DNA of 64,000 nucleotides, from positions 2,480,001 to 2,544,000 of the forward strand of contig NZ_CP043450.1 of the NCBI RefSeq assembly GCF_003286415.2. Reading direction: 5' to 3'. This document shows, piece by piece, positions 9,731 through 18,016 of this stretch (positions are counted from its first letter, which is position 1; the number at the start of each line of letters is the position of its first letter). Under the pieces are notes generated by a model. That model had not been told where the DNA came from. It did not search any database and saw only the letters and a program-made list of their open reading frames with translations. This DNA is from Mucilaginibacter rubeus (GTDB lineage Bacteria; Bacteroidota; Bacteroidia; Sphingobacteriales; Sphingobacteriaceae). A program made the position numbers and the translations under genes.

Positions 9731-9825
9731 CGTCATTGCGAGGCACGAAGCAATCCCAAACTGCACAGGGTCAACTTTTATAGCTGCTCTGCTAATCGGG
9801 GATTGCTTCGTGCCTCGCAATGACG
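9731..9825. repeat. REP-like inverted repeat, copy 2 (27-bp perfect arms)
   Basis: The arms 9731-9757 and 9799-9825 are perfect reverse complements over 27 bases, starting CGTCATTGCGAGGCACGAAG, with a 41-base loop. It sits between convergent genes (GntR ends 9711, DUF1080 ends 9856), so the transcript from either side would form a strong hairpin. Same family as 6007-6094 and 11249-11343. Confidence 0.85.
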
Positions 9826-9855
9826 CACTTATTAATGCTTTTCTGCTTTAGGCTC

Positions 9856-11217
9856 TTACTTCAGTTCCCTAACTTTTATGCTTCTGAAAAACACTTCGTT
9901 GCCATGGTCCTGTAACAATAAATGGCCGGAAGGAGCTTCACCGAAGTTTTTCCAGATCGTGTATTTACTGATAGCTACCAAATCGCGGAAAGCTTTTGAA
10001 CCACGCTCATATTCCAATACTTTAACACCGTTTAGATAATGCTCAACGTGATTGTTAGGATATACCACCACGCGGCCAGTATTCCACGCTCCTATTGGGT
10101 GTACAAAACGTTCTTGTTTATTAGCTTTGATGAGGTCATATAGCGATGCTAAAGTACGGTCGCCATCACGGCCAAGTTTGGCATCAGGGTGCAGTTTATC
10201 ATCAAGCACCTGGTATTCCAGGCCGATTGCCGAACCTTTGGTAACTTCAGACAGGGTAACAAAATATTTAACACCGCTGTTGGCGCCTGGTGTAAGCTTA
10301 AATTCAAACGACAGGTCGAAAGCGCTGTAATTATCATTAGTAACGATATCGCCTCCACCTGATTCTTCCTGACCGGCAGACGGTAACACATGCATGGTGC
10401 CATTTGCATATTCCCAGCCTTTTTCAGGGAACGCTTTAAGGGTTGCACCATGCCAGCCTGTATTGGTTTTGCCATCATACAATAGTTTCCAGCCGTTTGC
10501 TTTTTCGGCAGTTGTTATGCTGTTGGGCGTAAGGTTAACTACATATACATCCTTTGGAAATGGTGTGGCTTTTAAATTGGTGGTTTTCAGGTTAATGTTT
10601 TTGAAATACACTTTTTTGCCGGCTTGTTTTTCTTCACTAACAGCGTGTACCTGTAAGGCGATAAAGCCTTTGCTGTCAACAGTATCAACCACATCGCCGG
10701 CAGGTACGCCATTTACCCACGTTTTCATTTCATTGCCAATGCATTCAATTTTGATGTGATTGTATTCGCCAACTTTAAACGCGTCTTTAGCTTTTGGGTT
10801 TAGATCAAGCGGATACAGCCAATCTCTCCTACCCTCATCATAGATACCGCCGGTCCATTTGCGTGATGATGGGTCAATTTCAAATTGCCTGCCATACACT
10901 TTGCCTTTACCTTTATTGCCTTCCGGATCGTAATGGCTGCGGGTTTGCACGCCCGAATTGCTCAGTTCGCTTTCGATTTTAGCGTCCAGTTCCAGTATGA
11001 AGTTACCATACTCTTTTTCGGTAACTAAGAATGAATTACCAGAGTTAAGCACGGTGGTACCAACTATGGCCCCGTCTTCTACTTTATAGTCGGCAGAGCC
11101 GGCAAGTTGTTTCCAGCCTTTGAGCGTTTTACCATCAAATAACTTGGTTTGCGCACTTGCCGGACTTAATGCCGCCGACGCTAATAGCATAATTGCAGGG
11201 TAGATTATTTTTTTCAT
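9856..11217 (-). CDS. Exported tandem DUF1080 protein (3-keto-glycoside hydrolase family)
   Basis: 453 residues with a Sec signal peptide (MKKIIYPAIMLLASAALSPA, cleavage near SAQ) and two DUF1080 concanavalin-like folds: residues about 24-210 (KLFDGKTLKGWK) and about 240-452 (LLYDGKTNTGWHG). DUF1080 proteins of Bacteroidota have been tied to hydrolysis of 3-keto-glycosides, the product of glycoside C3 oxidation. The next gene upstream on the same strand is a Tat-exported Gfo/Idh/MocA oxidoreductase, as expected for that pathway. A periplasmic location is likely. The two halves are diverged and may have different substrates or one may only bind. Confidence 0.85.
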   Translation of the reverse strand: MKKIIYPAIMLLASAALSPASAQTKLFDGKTLKGWKQLAGSADYKVEDGAIVGTTVLNSGNSFLVTEKEYGNFILELDAKIESELSNSGVQTRSHYDPEGNKGKGKVYGRQFEIDPSSRKWTGGIYDEGRRDWLYPLDLNPKAKDAFKVGEYNHIKIECIGNEMKTWVNGVPAGDVVDTVDSKGFIALQVHAVSEEKQAGKKVYFKNINLKTTNLKATPFPKDVYVVNLTPNSITTAEKANGWKLLYDGKTNTGWHGATLKAFPEKGWEYANGTMHVLPSAGQEESGGGDIVTNDNYSAFDLSFEFKLTPGANSGVKYFVTLSEVTKGSAIGLEYQVLDDKLHPDAKLGRDGDRTLASLYDLIKANKQERFVHPIGAWNTGRVVVYPNNHVEHYLNGVKVLEYERGSKAFRDLVAISKYTIWKNFGEAPSGHLLLQDHGNEVFFRSIKVRELK

Positions 11218-11248
11218 GATTGATATTTTCTAATTATTCATAAATAAA

Positions 11249-11343
11249 TGTCATTGCGAGCGATAGCGTGGCAACCTCGTAGCCAATGTCTTTTCGACAT
11301 GTATAATTACGAGATTGCTTCGTCGTTCCTCCTCGCAATGACA
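11249..11343. repeat. REP-like inverted repeat, copy 3
   Basis: Ends TGTCATTGCGAG (11249-11260) and CTCGCAATGACA (11332-11343) are perfect reverse complements; inner GATTGCTTCGTCGTTCC resembles the arms of copy 2. It lies within the presumed two-gene operon between the oxidoreductase and the DUF1080 gene, so it could attenuate or stabilise the upstream part of the mRNA. Confidence 0.75.
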
Positions 11344-11357
11344 TAAAAAAACAGGCA

Positions 11358-12689
11358 TTATACCTTTACCTCCCAACCCTTTTCATACTCACGACTCCAA
11401 AGCTTTTGTGCCTGGGGATCATTAATGATATGACCATTATTCGGATCAATGTGCAGCACCCGGTCAACGCGATATGAGATATTGCCTAATTGCGGTAACA
11501 GTGTTGATTTGAAGCCAACTTCTATCGGGCAGTTTAATTTATCAGTTCCGCGAATCGAATCGGCAAAGTTTTTCATGTGGAAGCCGTCCAACGCTTCTGT
11601 AGGGCTTACTTTGTTGGTGCCGTCAACTTTAGTATCGTCTTTAATTTCTTTTACCAGTTTGTTGTCGCCATTATAAACCCGGTAGCTGTTACCACTGTCA
11701 TAAAACAAGGTTCCTTTATCACCATAAAACACAACTCCCCTGCTTAATTTTTCAATTTCGAAACCATTGCAACTACGGCATTCCCATTCTGCAGCAGTGT
11801 TATTAGGGAAGTTATAAAGGATATTTTGCGTATCGGGAGTTTGCCAGTCGTCATCAAAATGGAAGCGCCCACCGGTTGATACCACTTTGTTAGGATAATC
11901 AACACCCAATCCCCATCTAATTACATCCAGTTCATGCGTGCCATTGTTTAAAGCCTCGCCTGTGCCCCAGTTCCAGAACCAGTGCCAGTTATAGTGGATC
12001 AGGTTATCCTGATAAGGCTTTCTTGGTGCCGGGCCCTGCCATAAATCATAATTTAAGTTGGCAGGTACAGGTACCTGTTTGCCTTTGCCAATGCTTGCGC
12101 GATGATTGGTATACCAGCCTTTAGCATAATAAGTACGACCGATTACACCGTCATGCAATTCCTTTACCATAGCCTGCACGTTAGAAAATGAACGGCGCTG
12201 GCTACCCATTTGAACCAGGCGTTTGTACTTATTTGCAGCTTCTACGGCCATTTCCCCTTCGTGCGGGTTGTGGCTGCATGGTTTTTCTACGTATACGTGT
12301 TTACCCGCCTGGCAGGCCATGATAGTCGCGGGGGCGTGCCAATGATCAGGAGGAGCTACTACAACCGCGTCAATATCCTTTATCTCCAGCATTTTGCGGA
12401 TATCGGTTAAACCCTGCGGTTTTTTTCCTGTTTGCTTGTAGATCGCGTCAATCGTTTTAGCAACTACATTTGAGTCCACATCGCAGATATATCCAATCTC
12501 CACATTAGGCAGTTTGGCAAAGCTTTGGGCAAGGTACAGGCCACGGCTATTGGTACCCATCATGCCTAATACTACTTTTTCATTGGGCGATCCCTTAAAA
12601 AATCCGGCAGCTTTTGATAGTTGAGGCGCAAGCAGAAAACTTGTACCCGCAACGGCGGTTGATTGAATAAACTTTCTACGGTTAATCAT
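11358..12689 (-). CDS. Tat-exported Gfo/Idh/MocA oxidoreductase
   Basis: 443 residues. The N-terminus MINRRKFIQSTAVAGTSFLL is a twin-arginine signal (RRKFIQ), pointing to export of a folded, cofactor-loaded protein. An NAD(P)-binding Rossmann domain follows (VVLGMMGTNSRGLYLAQSF, about residues 40-58), with the conserved EKPCSHN segment (catalytic lysine region) near residue 135. It is about 140 bases upstream of the double DUF1080 gene and likely co-transcribed. Together they fit glycoside C3 oxidation followed by hydrolysis. The exact substrate cannot be read from sequence. Confidence 0.9.
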   Translation of the reverse strand: MINRRKFIQSTAVAGTSFLLAPQLSKAAGFFKGSPNEKVVLGMMGTNSRGLYLAQSFAKLPNVEIGYICDVDSNVVAKTIDAIYKQTGKKPQGLTDIRKMLEIKDIDAVVVAPPDHWHAPATIMACQAGKHVYVEKPCSHNPHEGEMAVEAANKYKRLVQMGSQRRSFSNVQAMVKELHDGVIGRTYYAKGWYTNHRASIGKGKQVPVPANLNYDLWQGPAPRKPYQDNLIHYNWHWFWNWGTGEALNNGTHELDVIRWGLGVDYPNKVVSTGGRFHFDDDWQTPDTQNILYNFPNNTAAEWECRSCNGFEIEKLSRGVVFYGDKGTLFYDSGNSYRVYNGDNKLVKEIKDDTKVDGTNKVSPTEALDGFHMKNFADSIRGTDKLNCPIEVGFKSTLLPQLGNISYRVDRVLHIDPNNGHIINDPQAQKLWSREYEKGWEVKV

Positions 12690-12826
12690 TTTTCAAAACA
12701 GGTTAATTGGGTTTTAATATGCGTACCCCGGCGGGCGGCGCCGCAAATTAGCTAAGATTTATAAAGGGCTAAAGCTATCGGGCAATTTTTTTATGAAGCA
12801 ATTGTAATTTAACTGTTACTTAATAG

Positions 12827-12858
12827 AGCTTAAAGCGGAAGGCTTAAGGCCGAAAGCC
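12827..12858 (+). repeat. GGCTTAAGGC-type micro-repeat, intergenic copy
   Basis: AGCTTAAAGCGGAAGGCTTA followed by AGGCCGAAAGCC. It shares the 13-mer GCTTAAGGCCGAA with the 3' end of xylB. It lies in the 279-bp gap between the Gfo/Idh gene and the CHAP-like gene, which otherwise holds only a GC-rich stretch at about 12722-12748 and the terminator at 12911-12940. Confidence 0.45.
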
Positions 12859-12910
12859 TGTATTAAAGCATTGAATGATTAGTATAGTCGTTCAATTAGC
12901 GTTAAGCTCC

Positions 12911-12940
12911 AAAAAAACAGAAAGCCCCGGCGAAGGGGCT
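12911..12940 (-). terminator. Terminator of the peptidoglycan-binding gene
   Basis: AGCCCC (12923-12928) and GGGGCT (12935-12940) form a stem with loop GGCGAA; on the minus strand it is followed, after TTCTG, by seven T. It begins 28 bases after the stop codon at 12969. Confidence 0.65.
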
Positions 12941-12968
12941 CAAGGGGGTATTAATTGCAGGATAGGCG

Positions 12969-13787
12969 TTATACAAGTGGCTGTATTGAAAATACATCCA
13001 GTTTTGAGGTTTGGAAGTTACGTACCCTTTTATATACGCCATTTCCGTTGCTGCTTCCGTCGGTGTTTGTATTTCCTTCAATGGTATCAAACAAATCGCC
13101 GTGTACAGCAGTAATAAGCCCGGTATGAAACCAATCGTTAGGCGTTTTTTGAACCAGGAAGATGTCGCCGGGCTTAACGATAGAAGGGTTGGCCCTTACT
13201 GTTGCAACACGGCTTAATAAGCCTTTGCTAATGCCGGTAGTTCCTACAGTATCACAACTGTAGGTAAGTGGCATCAGCGTGCGGAAATCTTTTCCAAGCT
13301 GACTTGCGGCCTGATCAATAATAGTTTGTACAAAGCCCATACACCAAAACCATTCGGTACCCTCGTTATTATCCATATATGCCCTCACCCATGGGCCGCT
13401 GTTGCTCTGGCCTTTAATTACAAGTTCAAACGGAGCATTGGCCAGGTGCTGCATTGCTGTATTTACAATCAATTCTCTTAATCCGGTACCGGCAACAGGG
13501 CTCTTGAAAGCATTTACCATAGGTTGGCATAAGGCTGCGAAAACGCCACTGTCAACGATGCCTGTTTGCGGAAGACCTTTTGCTTTCTGGAAATTTTTAA
13601 CTGCCGTCTCTGTTCCCGGGCCAAAGCTACTGTCTATTCCTGTTGCCGTTCCTGCTGCAGGATTGGTAACAGCATACAAGTTAAGCCAACTTTGAATTTT
13701 AGCTACTTCTTTCTGATTGTTTGAGGCGCTGCCCTTTTGTTGGGTCGCGGCTATAGCTGTTTCTTTAAGGTACTGTTTTTTGATCAT
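12969..13787 (-). CDS. Peptidoglycan-binding protein with CHAP-like cysteine amidase domain, no signal peptide
   Basis: 272 residues. Residues about 25-88 match the PG_binding_1 fold (IQSWLNLYAV, then GIDSSFGPGTETAVKNFQKAKGL cut by a turn). Residues about 105-270 look like a CHAP/NlpC-type amidase: candidate catalytic Cys149 (FWCMGFVQTI), His221 (DWFHTGLIT) and Glu237/Asn239 (IEGNTN). The VKPGDIFLVQ segment is also typical. No Sec or lipoprotein signal is visible; the N-terminus is MIKKQYLKETAIAA. It stands alone with its own terminator. It could be an endolysin-like cell-wall hydrolase released by another route, or a cargo of a contractile injection or secretion system; no such genes are in the window. 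Confidence 0.7.
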   Translation of the reverse strand: MIKKQYLKETAIAATQQKGSASNNQKEVAKIQSWLNLYAVTNPAAGTATGIDSSFGPGTETAVKNFQKAKGLPQTGIVDSGVFAALCQPMVNAFKSPVAGTGLRELIVNTAMQHLANAPFELVIKGQSNSGPWVRAYMDNNEGTEWFWCMGFVQTIIDQAASQLGKDFRTLMPLTYSCDTVGTTGISKGLLSRVATVRANPSIVKPGDIFLVQKTPNDWFHTGLITAVHGDLFDTIEGNTNTDGSSNGNGVYKRVRNFQTSKLDVFSIQPLV

Positions 13788-13907
13788 AGGTTGCAGGGTT
13801 TAATTACGATAAGTTTAGATGATATAAAACGAATGTTTTATTACTCGACGGGTTGAAATTAAACCAATACATGCAATTTAACCAGCGTAGTGATACGTAT
13901 TTAACGC

Positions 13908-13940
13908 AAAAAGCTTACGTAGTTTTACGTAAGCTTTTTT
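13908..13940 (-). terminator. Terminator after the aldo/keto reductase
   Basis: AAAAAGCTTACGT (13908-13920) pairs with ACGTAAGCTTTTT (13927-13939) around loop AGTTTT. It is nearly symmetrical and could work both ways, but the gene ending next to it is the minus-strand reductase (stop at 13972). Confidence 0.75.
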
Positions 13941-13971
13941 AAATCAAGGTTATAAAACCTATGTTCGGTAC

Positions 13972-15003
13972 TTAATATTGTATCGGCAACGGAACCAGTT
14001 TTAAATTTTGGCGCTGGTGCCAGTACGGATATATCGGATCAACTTCGCTGGCGGCATCCAGTTTTTTTACCTGATCGAGGGTTAAATTCCACCCTATAGC
14101 ACCAAGGTTTTGCTTAAGTTGTTCTTCGTTACGTGCACCAATTACCAGGTTAGCCACTGTTGGCCTCTGTAATAACCAGTTCAGCGCCACCTGTGCTACA
14201 GATTTACCGGTTTCTTCGGCAACTTCATCAAGCGCGTCAACAATGTTATATAAATGATCAAAGTTTGTAGCCGGGCCATGCGCGCCGCCCTGAACCGTTC
14301 TGGAACTTTCCGGAATTGGCGCTCCTCTCCTGAATTTACCGCTTAGTTGGCCTGATGATAGCGGGCTCCATACAATGGTGCTTACCTTTTGATCGATCCC
14401 TAATGGCATCAGTTCCCATTCAAATTCGCGGTTAAGCAGTGAGTAATATGCCTGGTGGGCTACGTAACGGCTCCATCCATATCTTTCAGACACCGAAAGT
14501 GATTTCATCAAATGCCAGCCCGAAAAATTAGAGCAGGCAATGTAGCGTACTTTGCCGCTGGTTACCAGGTCATCAAGCGCTCTTAATGTTTCTTCAACAG
14601 GTGTATTGGCATCAAAACCGTGCATGTGGTAAATGTCTATCCTGTCGGTATTTAAACGACGAAGACTATCTTCTGCCGATTTGATCAGGTGGTAGCGGGA
14701 TGAACCGAAGTCATTAACACCCTGCCCCATGGTAAATGTAGCCTTGGTGGAAATTAACACCTCGTTACGAATGCCTTCCAAGGCTTTTCCCAAAATTTCT
14801 TCAGAGGTACCTTGCGAGTAAACGTTAGCCGTATCAAATAAGTTAACTCCTGCATCAAGGCATATATTAATCAGCTTTTTTGCCTCATCAACCTGGGTGT
14901 TGCCCCAGGCTTTGAAAAACTCGTTGCCGCCGCCAAATGTGGCCGTGCCGAAACTTAAGATAGGTACCCGCAGCCCGGATGCTCCTAATTGTCTGTATTC
15001 CAT
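13972..15003 (-). CDS. Aldo/keto reductase
   Basis: A cytoplasmic NAD(P)H-dependent oxidoreductase with a TIM-barrel fold, 343 residues. The catalytic tetrad can be placed at Asp57 and Tyr62 (FDTANVYS), Lys87 (ISTKATF) and His128 (YHMHGFD). The C-terminal cofactor segment (VIGARNEEQLKQNLGAIGW, about 308-326) is intact. Similar to the YajO/Tas-like reductases. Substrate unknown. A minus-strand TAAATTTG element lies at 15044-15051, about 40 bases upstream, as a possible promoter. Monocistronic, with its own terminator. Confidence 0.92.
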   Translation of the reverse strand: MEYRQLGASGLRVPILSFGTATFGGGNEFFKAWGNTQVDEAKKLINICLDAGVNLFDTANVYSQGTSEEILGKALEGIRNEVLISTKATFTMGQGVNDFGSSRYHLIKSAEDSLRRLNTDRIDIYHMHGFDANTPVEETLRALDDLVTSGKVRYIACSNFSGWHLMKSLSVSERYGWSRYVAHQAYYSLLNREFEWELMPLGIDQKVSTIVWSPLSSGQLSGKFRRGAPIPESSRTVQGGAHGPATNFDHLYNIVDALDEVAEETGKSVAQVALNWLLQRPTVANLVIGARNEEQLKQNLGAIGWNLTLDQVKKLDAASEVDPIYPYWHQRQNLKLVPLPIQY

Positions 15004-15150
15004 AGTGTATATTTTATGATGTAAAAGGCGGTAGCCTGTTTCACAAATTTATGCGGAATCGATTGCTGAAGGCATTTTTACATATCATAAGTTTGTCATT
15101 TATGGTTGATGTTCTACCGCGTTGAGATAAACAAACATTAGTTTTGATAT

Positions 15151-15378
15151 ATGATTGCAGACCCGCTGAGCGTTTCCCTTTTTGAAATGAGGCTGGAAGA
15201 GATCCACCGTCATGACCCTATGCTGAGGTATGAAATTACTATTCGCGATTTTATCGCCCTGTTTCCACTCAAAATAAAAAACGGCAAACCTGTAAAACCT
15301 GAACACCCTGCTTCTTTCGCACTCGACAGGGATGTTTTCTTACAGGTTTTGGTTGCGTTTAACCAATCTTTTAATTAG
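15151..15378 (+). CDS. Small hypothetical protein
   Basis: 75 residues with an ATG start at 15151 in the gap between the reductase and the CDGSH gene. Composition is soluble and mixed charge (RLEEIHRHDPMLRYEITIRD), protein-like rather than random, without a signal or membrane segment. I recognise no family. A shorter ORF on the other strand (15100-15306) is Phe/His rich and less plausible. No clear promoter or ribosome-binding site was seen, so expression is uncertain. Confidence 0.4.
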   Translation: MIADPLSVSLFEMRLEEIHRHDPMLRYEITIRDFIALFPLKIKNGKPVKPEHPASFALDRDVFLQVLVAFNQSFN

Positions 15379-15434
15379 AATATCTTCCCCTGTTTTATCC
15401 AATCAGGAACACTTCTAAATAACAAATAAACCCG

Positions 15435-15462
15435 TTGAGGCTGATGCCATATTTTAACTTTG
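15435..15462 (+). promoter_or_regulatory. Promoter of the CDGSH gene
   Basis: TTG at 15435-15437 and TAACTTTG at 15455-15462 (exact TAnnTTTG), spaced 17 bases. The -7 element ends 15 bases before the ATG at 15478, so the 5' leader would be very short. Confidence 0.55.
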
Positions 15463-15477
15463 CGCAAAATTTAAGAC

Positions 15478-15702
15478 ATGGAGAAAACTAAACTTACCAT
15501 TAATAATAACGGTTCGGTTAAAATAGAGGGCGATTTTGAAATTGTGGACATGCAAGGTAATGCTTACGGTTTGCAAGGCCGTACAGTGGTATCTATCTGC
15601 CGTTGCGGGTTATCTGCAAATAAACCATTCTGTGATGGCTCTCACAAAGGCCATTTTGAGCATAATGCCATTGCATTTGATCTTCCGCCTAAAAAAGTAT
15701 AA
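15478..15702 (+). CDS. CDGSH iron-sulfur protein (mitoNEET-like)
   Basis: A 74-residue soluble protein with one CDGSH motif: Cys41, Cys43, Cys52 and His56 in CRCGLSANKPFCDGSH, which ligate a [2Fe-2S] cluster through three cysteines and one histidine. These proteins act in redox sensing or Fe-S/iron handling; the role of the small bacterial forms is not settled. Own promoter and own terminator (15723-15758), so a single-gene unit. Confidence 0.93.
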   Translation: MEKTKLTINNNGSVKIEGDFEIVDMQGNAYGLQGRTVVSICRCGLSANKPFCDGSHKGHFEHNAIAFDLPPKKV

Positions 15703-15722
15703 ACAATTGTTTTTATATACAT

Positions 15723-15758
15723 AAAGCCCGGTGTTTAACTACATTGGGCTTTTGTTTT
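15723..15758 (+). terminator. Terminator of the CDGSH gene
   Basis: AAAGCCCGGTGT (15723-15734) pairs with ACATTGGGCTTT (15741-15752), including two G-T pairs, followed by TGTTTTAT. Confidence 0.75.
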
Positions 15759-15812
15759 ATGCGGTGTTCTTAAAATAATCTGCATTTTTGAAAACTATAC
15801 TTATAAATAATA

Positions 15813-16610
15813 ATGCGTTACTTTTTTCATATCGGTTATCATGGTGCAAGGTATTCGGGCTGGCAGAAGCTTTCAAAAGCAATTACTGTACAGGAGGTAA
15901 TTGAAACAGCCCTCGAAAAAATCCTGAAACACCCCGTAGCCATTAATGGTTGTGGCCGTACCGATGCGAAAGTACATGCAAGTCAGTATTTTTTTCATGC
16001 CGATATCGATGATAATTTAGACTTCGACCTGTTGTTTCGCCTAAATAAACTGCTTCCTGATGATATCGCCGTATTTGATATTATCCCGATGCAGGGCGAT
16101 CCGCATGCCCGTTTTGATGGTGTGATCCGATCATATGATTATTTCATCCATAATTATAAAGATCCGTTCCTGAGCCGTTTCAGCTCGCACTATCCCGATC
16201 AGGACCTTGATCTGGATGCCATGAAAAAGACTGTATCTATTCTGCCAAATTATAATGATTACCGCGCCCTATGTAAAACGCCCGATAAAATAGAGCATAC
16301 TATTTGTCACGTGAAATCTGCCGGGCTTTATATTGATGGCAATGGCAGTAAATTAAGGTTTAATATTACCGCCAATCGTTTTTTGTACAAGATGATCAGA
16401 ATTACTGTAGGGCGCTTGCTTGAAATTGGCCAGGGGAAGATGAGTACAGATGAATTTGAATTTTATCTTGCCAACAAACAAACACCCAAAATCATTATCC
16501 CCGCCCATCCTCAAGGCTTATACCTTTCAAAAGTAACTTATCGCTATCTTGATCTCGAACCGCGGTCGGCTTTTTCATTACTTAACAGTACTGATTGGTA
16601 TCCCCTATAA
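15813..16610 (+). CDS. truA: tRNA pseudouridine synthase, TruA family
   Basis: 265 residues. TruA converts uridines 38-40 of the tRNA anticodon stem to pseudouridine. The catalytic Asp51 lies in GCGRTDAKVHA (47-57), the family hallmark. The N-terminal YFFHIGYHGARYSGWQ and the C-terminal NRFLYKMIRITVGRL segment (about 188-202) are also typical. Many Bacteroidota carry two TruA-like proteins, so this could be a paralogue with a narrower target. It is followed 82 bases later by the degenerate DEAD-box gene on the same strand. Confidence 0.9.
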   Translation: MRYFFHIGYHGARYSGWQKLSKAITVQEVIETALEKILKHPVAINGCGRTDAKVHASQYFFHADIDDNLDFDLLFRLNKLLPDDIAVFDIIPMQGDPHARFDGVIRSYDYFIHNYKDPFLSRFSSHYPDQDLDLDAMKKTVSILPNYNDYRALCKTPDKIEHTICHVKSAGLYIDGNGSKLRFNITANRFLYKMIRITVGRLLEIGQGKMSTDEFEFYLANKQTPKIIIPAHPQGLYLSKVTYRYLDLEPRSAFSLLNSTDWYPL

Positions 16611-16652
16611 TGCTTATCTGCTGATTTTTAAAAATATGACGCGGTAATTTGG

Positions 16653-16660
16653 TATTTTTG
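16653..16660 (+). promoter_or_regulatory. -7 element upstream of the DEAD-box-like gene
   Basis: TATTTTTG, an exact TAnnTTTG match 32 bases before the ATG at 16693. No TTG at the expected -33 distance was found, so this is a weaker call. Confidence 0.35.
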
Positions 16661-16692
16661 CACCCTCATTTTAATTTTTAATAAGTATCCTG

Positions 16693-17991
16693 ATGGCGTG
16701 GTCTGATAAATTGAAGCTTAATAAGCAACTGTTACGTTCTGTAAATGAAGTAGGTTTTACAAACCCTAAAGAGTTGCAGCTAAAAACCATCAACCGTATA
16801 ATTGGTGGGCAGGACATTATAGCTATTGGCCCCGAAGGCAGTGGAAAAACCACTACCTATGTGTTAGGCGTTTTAAACCGCTTCAACTATGCTCCGGAAG
16901 GTGTTCCGCGTGTGTTGATACTTGTGCCTGAAAAAGAGAACGTATTTGCGGTTATTGAACAGTTTGACCGTCTCAATAAAAATAAATCCATCCGCATAGT
17001 TGGTTTATATGTTACCCCCGGCTTTGAAAGCCAGATGGATGACTTAGCTGATGGCGCCGATATTGTTGTGGCAACCCCCGACAGGGCAAGGGCCATTTAC
17101 CTCAAATTGGCTTTGAATTTAAATAAAGTTGACCTGCTGGTAGTTGATGATGCCGACCAGATAGTAAAAAAGGGTTTACAATTACCCGTTGTTGAACTTG
17201 CGAACAGTATTGATAAAGCACAGCACCTTGTGTTTACCGAGGTTATTCACGCTAAACTGGAAAAAATGCTTGATCCGTTCATGAGAGATCCTGCTATAAT
17301 TGAGGTTGACGAACTAAGTGATACTGTTATCGAAACGCACGAGCAGCTTTTATACAATGTGCCCAACTTTGGCACTAAGCTAAATCTGCTCAATTTGTTT
17401 ATGTATGATGAAGAGTTGTTTACAAAAACCGTTGTGTTTGTGAATACTCAAACAACCGCCGAAAAGCTTTTCCAAAGCCTTAAAAGTCGCTTACGTACAG
17501 GTGTAGCATACTTAAACCCAAAGTTCTTCGACACGAAGGGCTTTAAAAACATTGAAGATTTTAAAGCTGATCCGGCTACGAGAATCCTGATCGTTACTAA
17601 CGAAAACGAGGAAGAGCTTAATCTAAGTGATATTCCTTTCCTGATTCAGTTTGATTTGCCAGCAGATAACGAGTTGTTTATTAGTCGCATAGTAAATCAT
17701 GATCCTGATAGCGAGGAAGAAACGCTGGCCATGACCTTTGCTACCGATATTGAGTTGGGGCAGGTAAAAAAGATTGAACAGCTAATTGGACATAAGATCC
17801 CGGTAGCTGAGCTGCCTGAAGACTTGGTAATTGTAACCGAATCGAAGTCGAAGAAAGCGGATGCAAAAGAAGATAAAAAACCGGCAGGTGTTGGTGAGGC
17901 TTTCCACGAAAAAAAGGCATCAAACGCCAAAACATATAACCTGAGCGCCAGTACCAAGGCTAAAATGAATAAGAAGAAAAAGCACGGGTAA
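16693..17991 (+). CDS. Degenerate DEAD-box helicase-like protein
   Basis: 432 residues, two RecA-like domains plus a lysine-rich tail (KMNKKKKHG). The Q-motif glutamine (Gln29), Walker A (GPEGSGKTT, 46-54) and a DDAD version of the DEAD box (152-155) are kept. Motif III, usually SAT, reads FTE near residue 200. Motif VI, usually HRIGRxxR, reads ISRIVNHDPDSEEE near 325-338, so the arginine finger pattern is missing. This suggests an RNA-binding protein with weak or altered ATPase coupling. Near TruA it may act in RNA or ribosome metabolism, which is inference. Confidence 0.85.
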   Translation: MAWSDKLKLNKQLLRSVNEVGFTNPKELQLKTINRIIGGQDIIAIGPEGSGKTTTYVLGVLNRFNYAPEGVPRVLILVPEKENVFAVIEQFDRLNKNKSIRIVGLYVTPGFESQMDDLADGADIVVATPDRARAIYLKLALNLNKVDLLVVDDADQIVKKGLQLPVVELANSIDKAQHLVFTEVIHAKLEKMLDPFMRDPAIIEVDELSDTVIETHEQLLYNVPNFGTKLNLLNLFMYDEELFTKTVVFVNTQTTAEKLFQSLKSRLRTGVAYLNPKFFDTKGFKNIEDFKADPATRILIVTNENEEELNLSDIPFLIQFDLPADNELFISRIVNHDPDSEEETLAMTFATDIELGQVKKIEQLIGHKIPVAELPEDLVIVTESKSKKADAKEDKKPAGVGEAFHEKKASNAKTYNLSASTKAKMNKKKKHG

Positions 17992-18016
17992 GAAACTCCA
18001 CCTTTAAGTTCTGCCC

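Noticed and set aside
15100-15306. 68-codon minus-strand ORF
   Set aside because: Overlaps the more protein-like small ORF on the plus strand and is rich in F, H and N without any motif.
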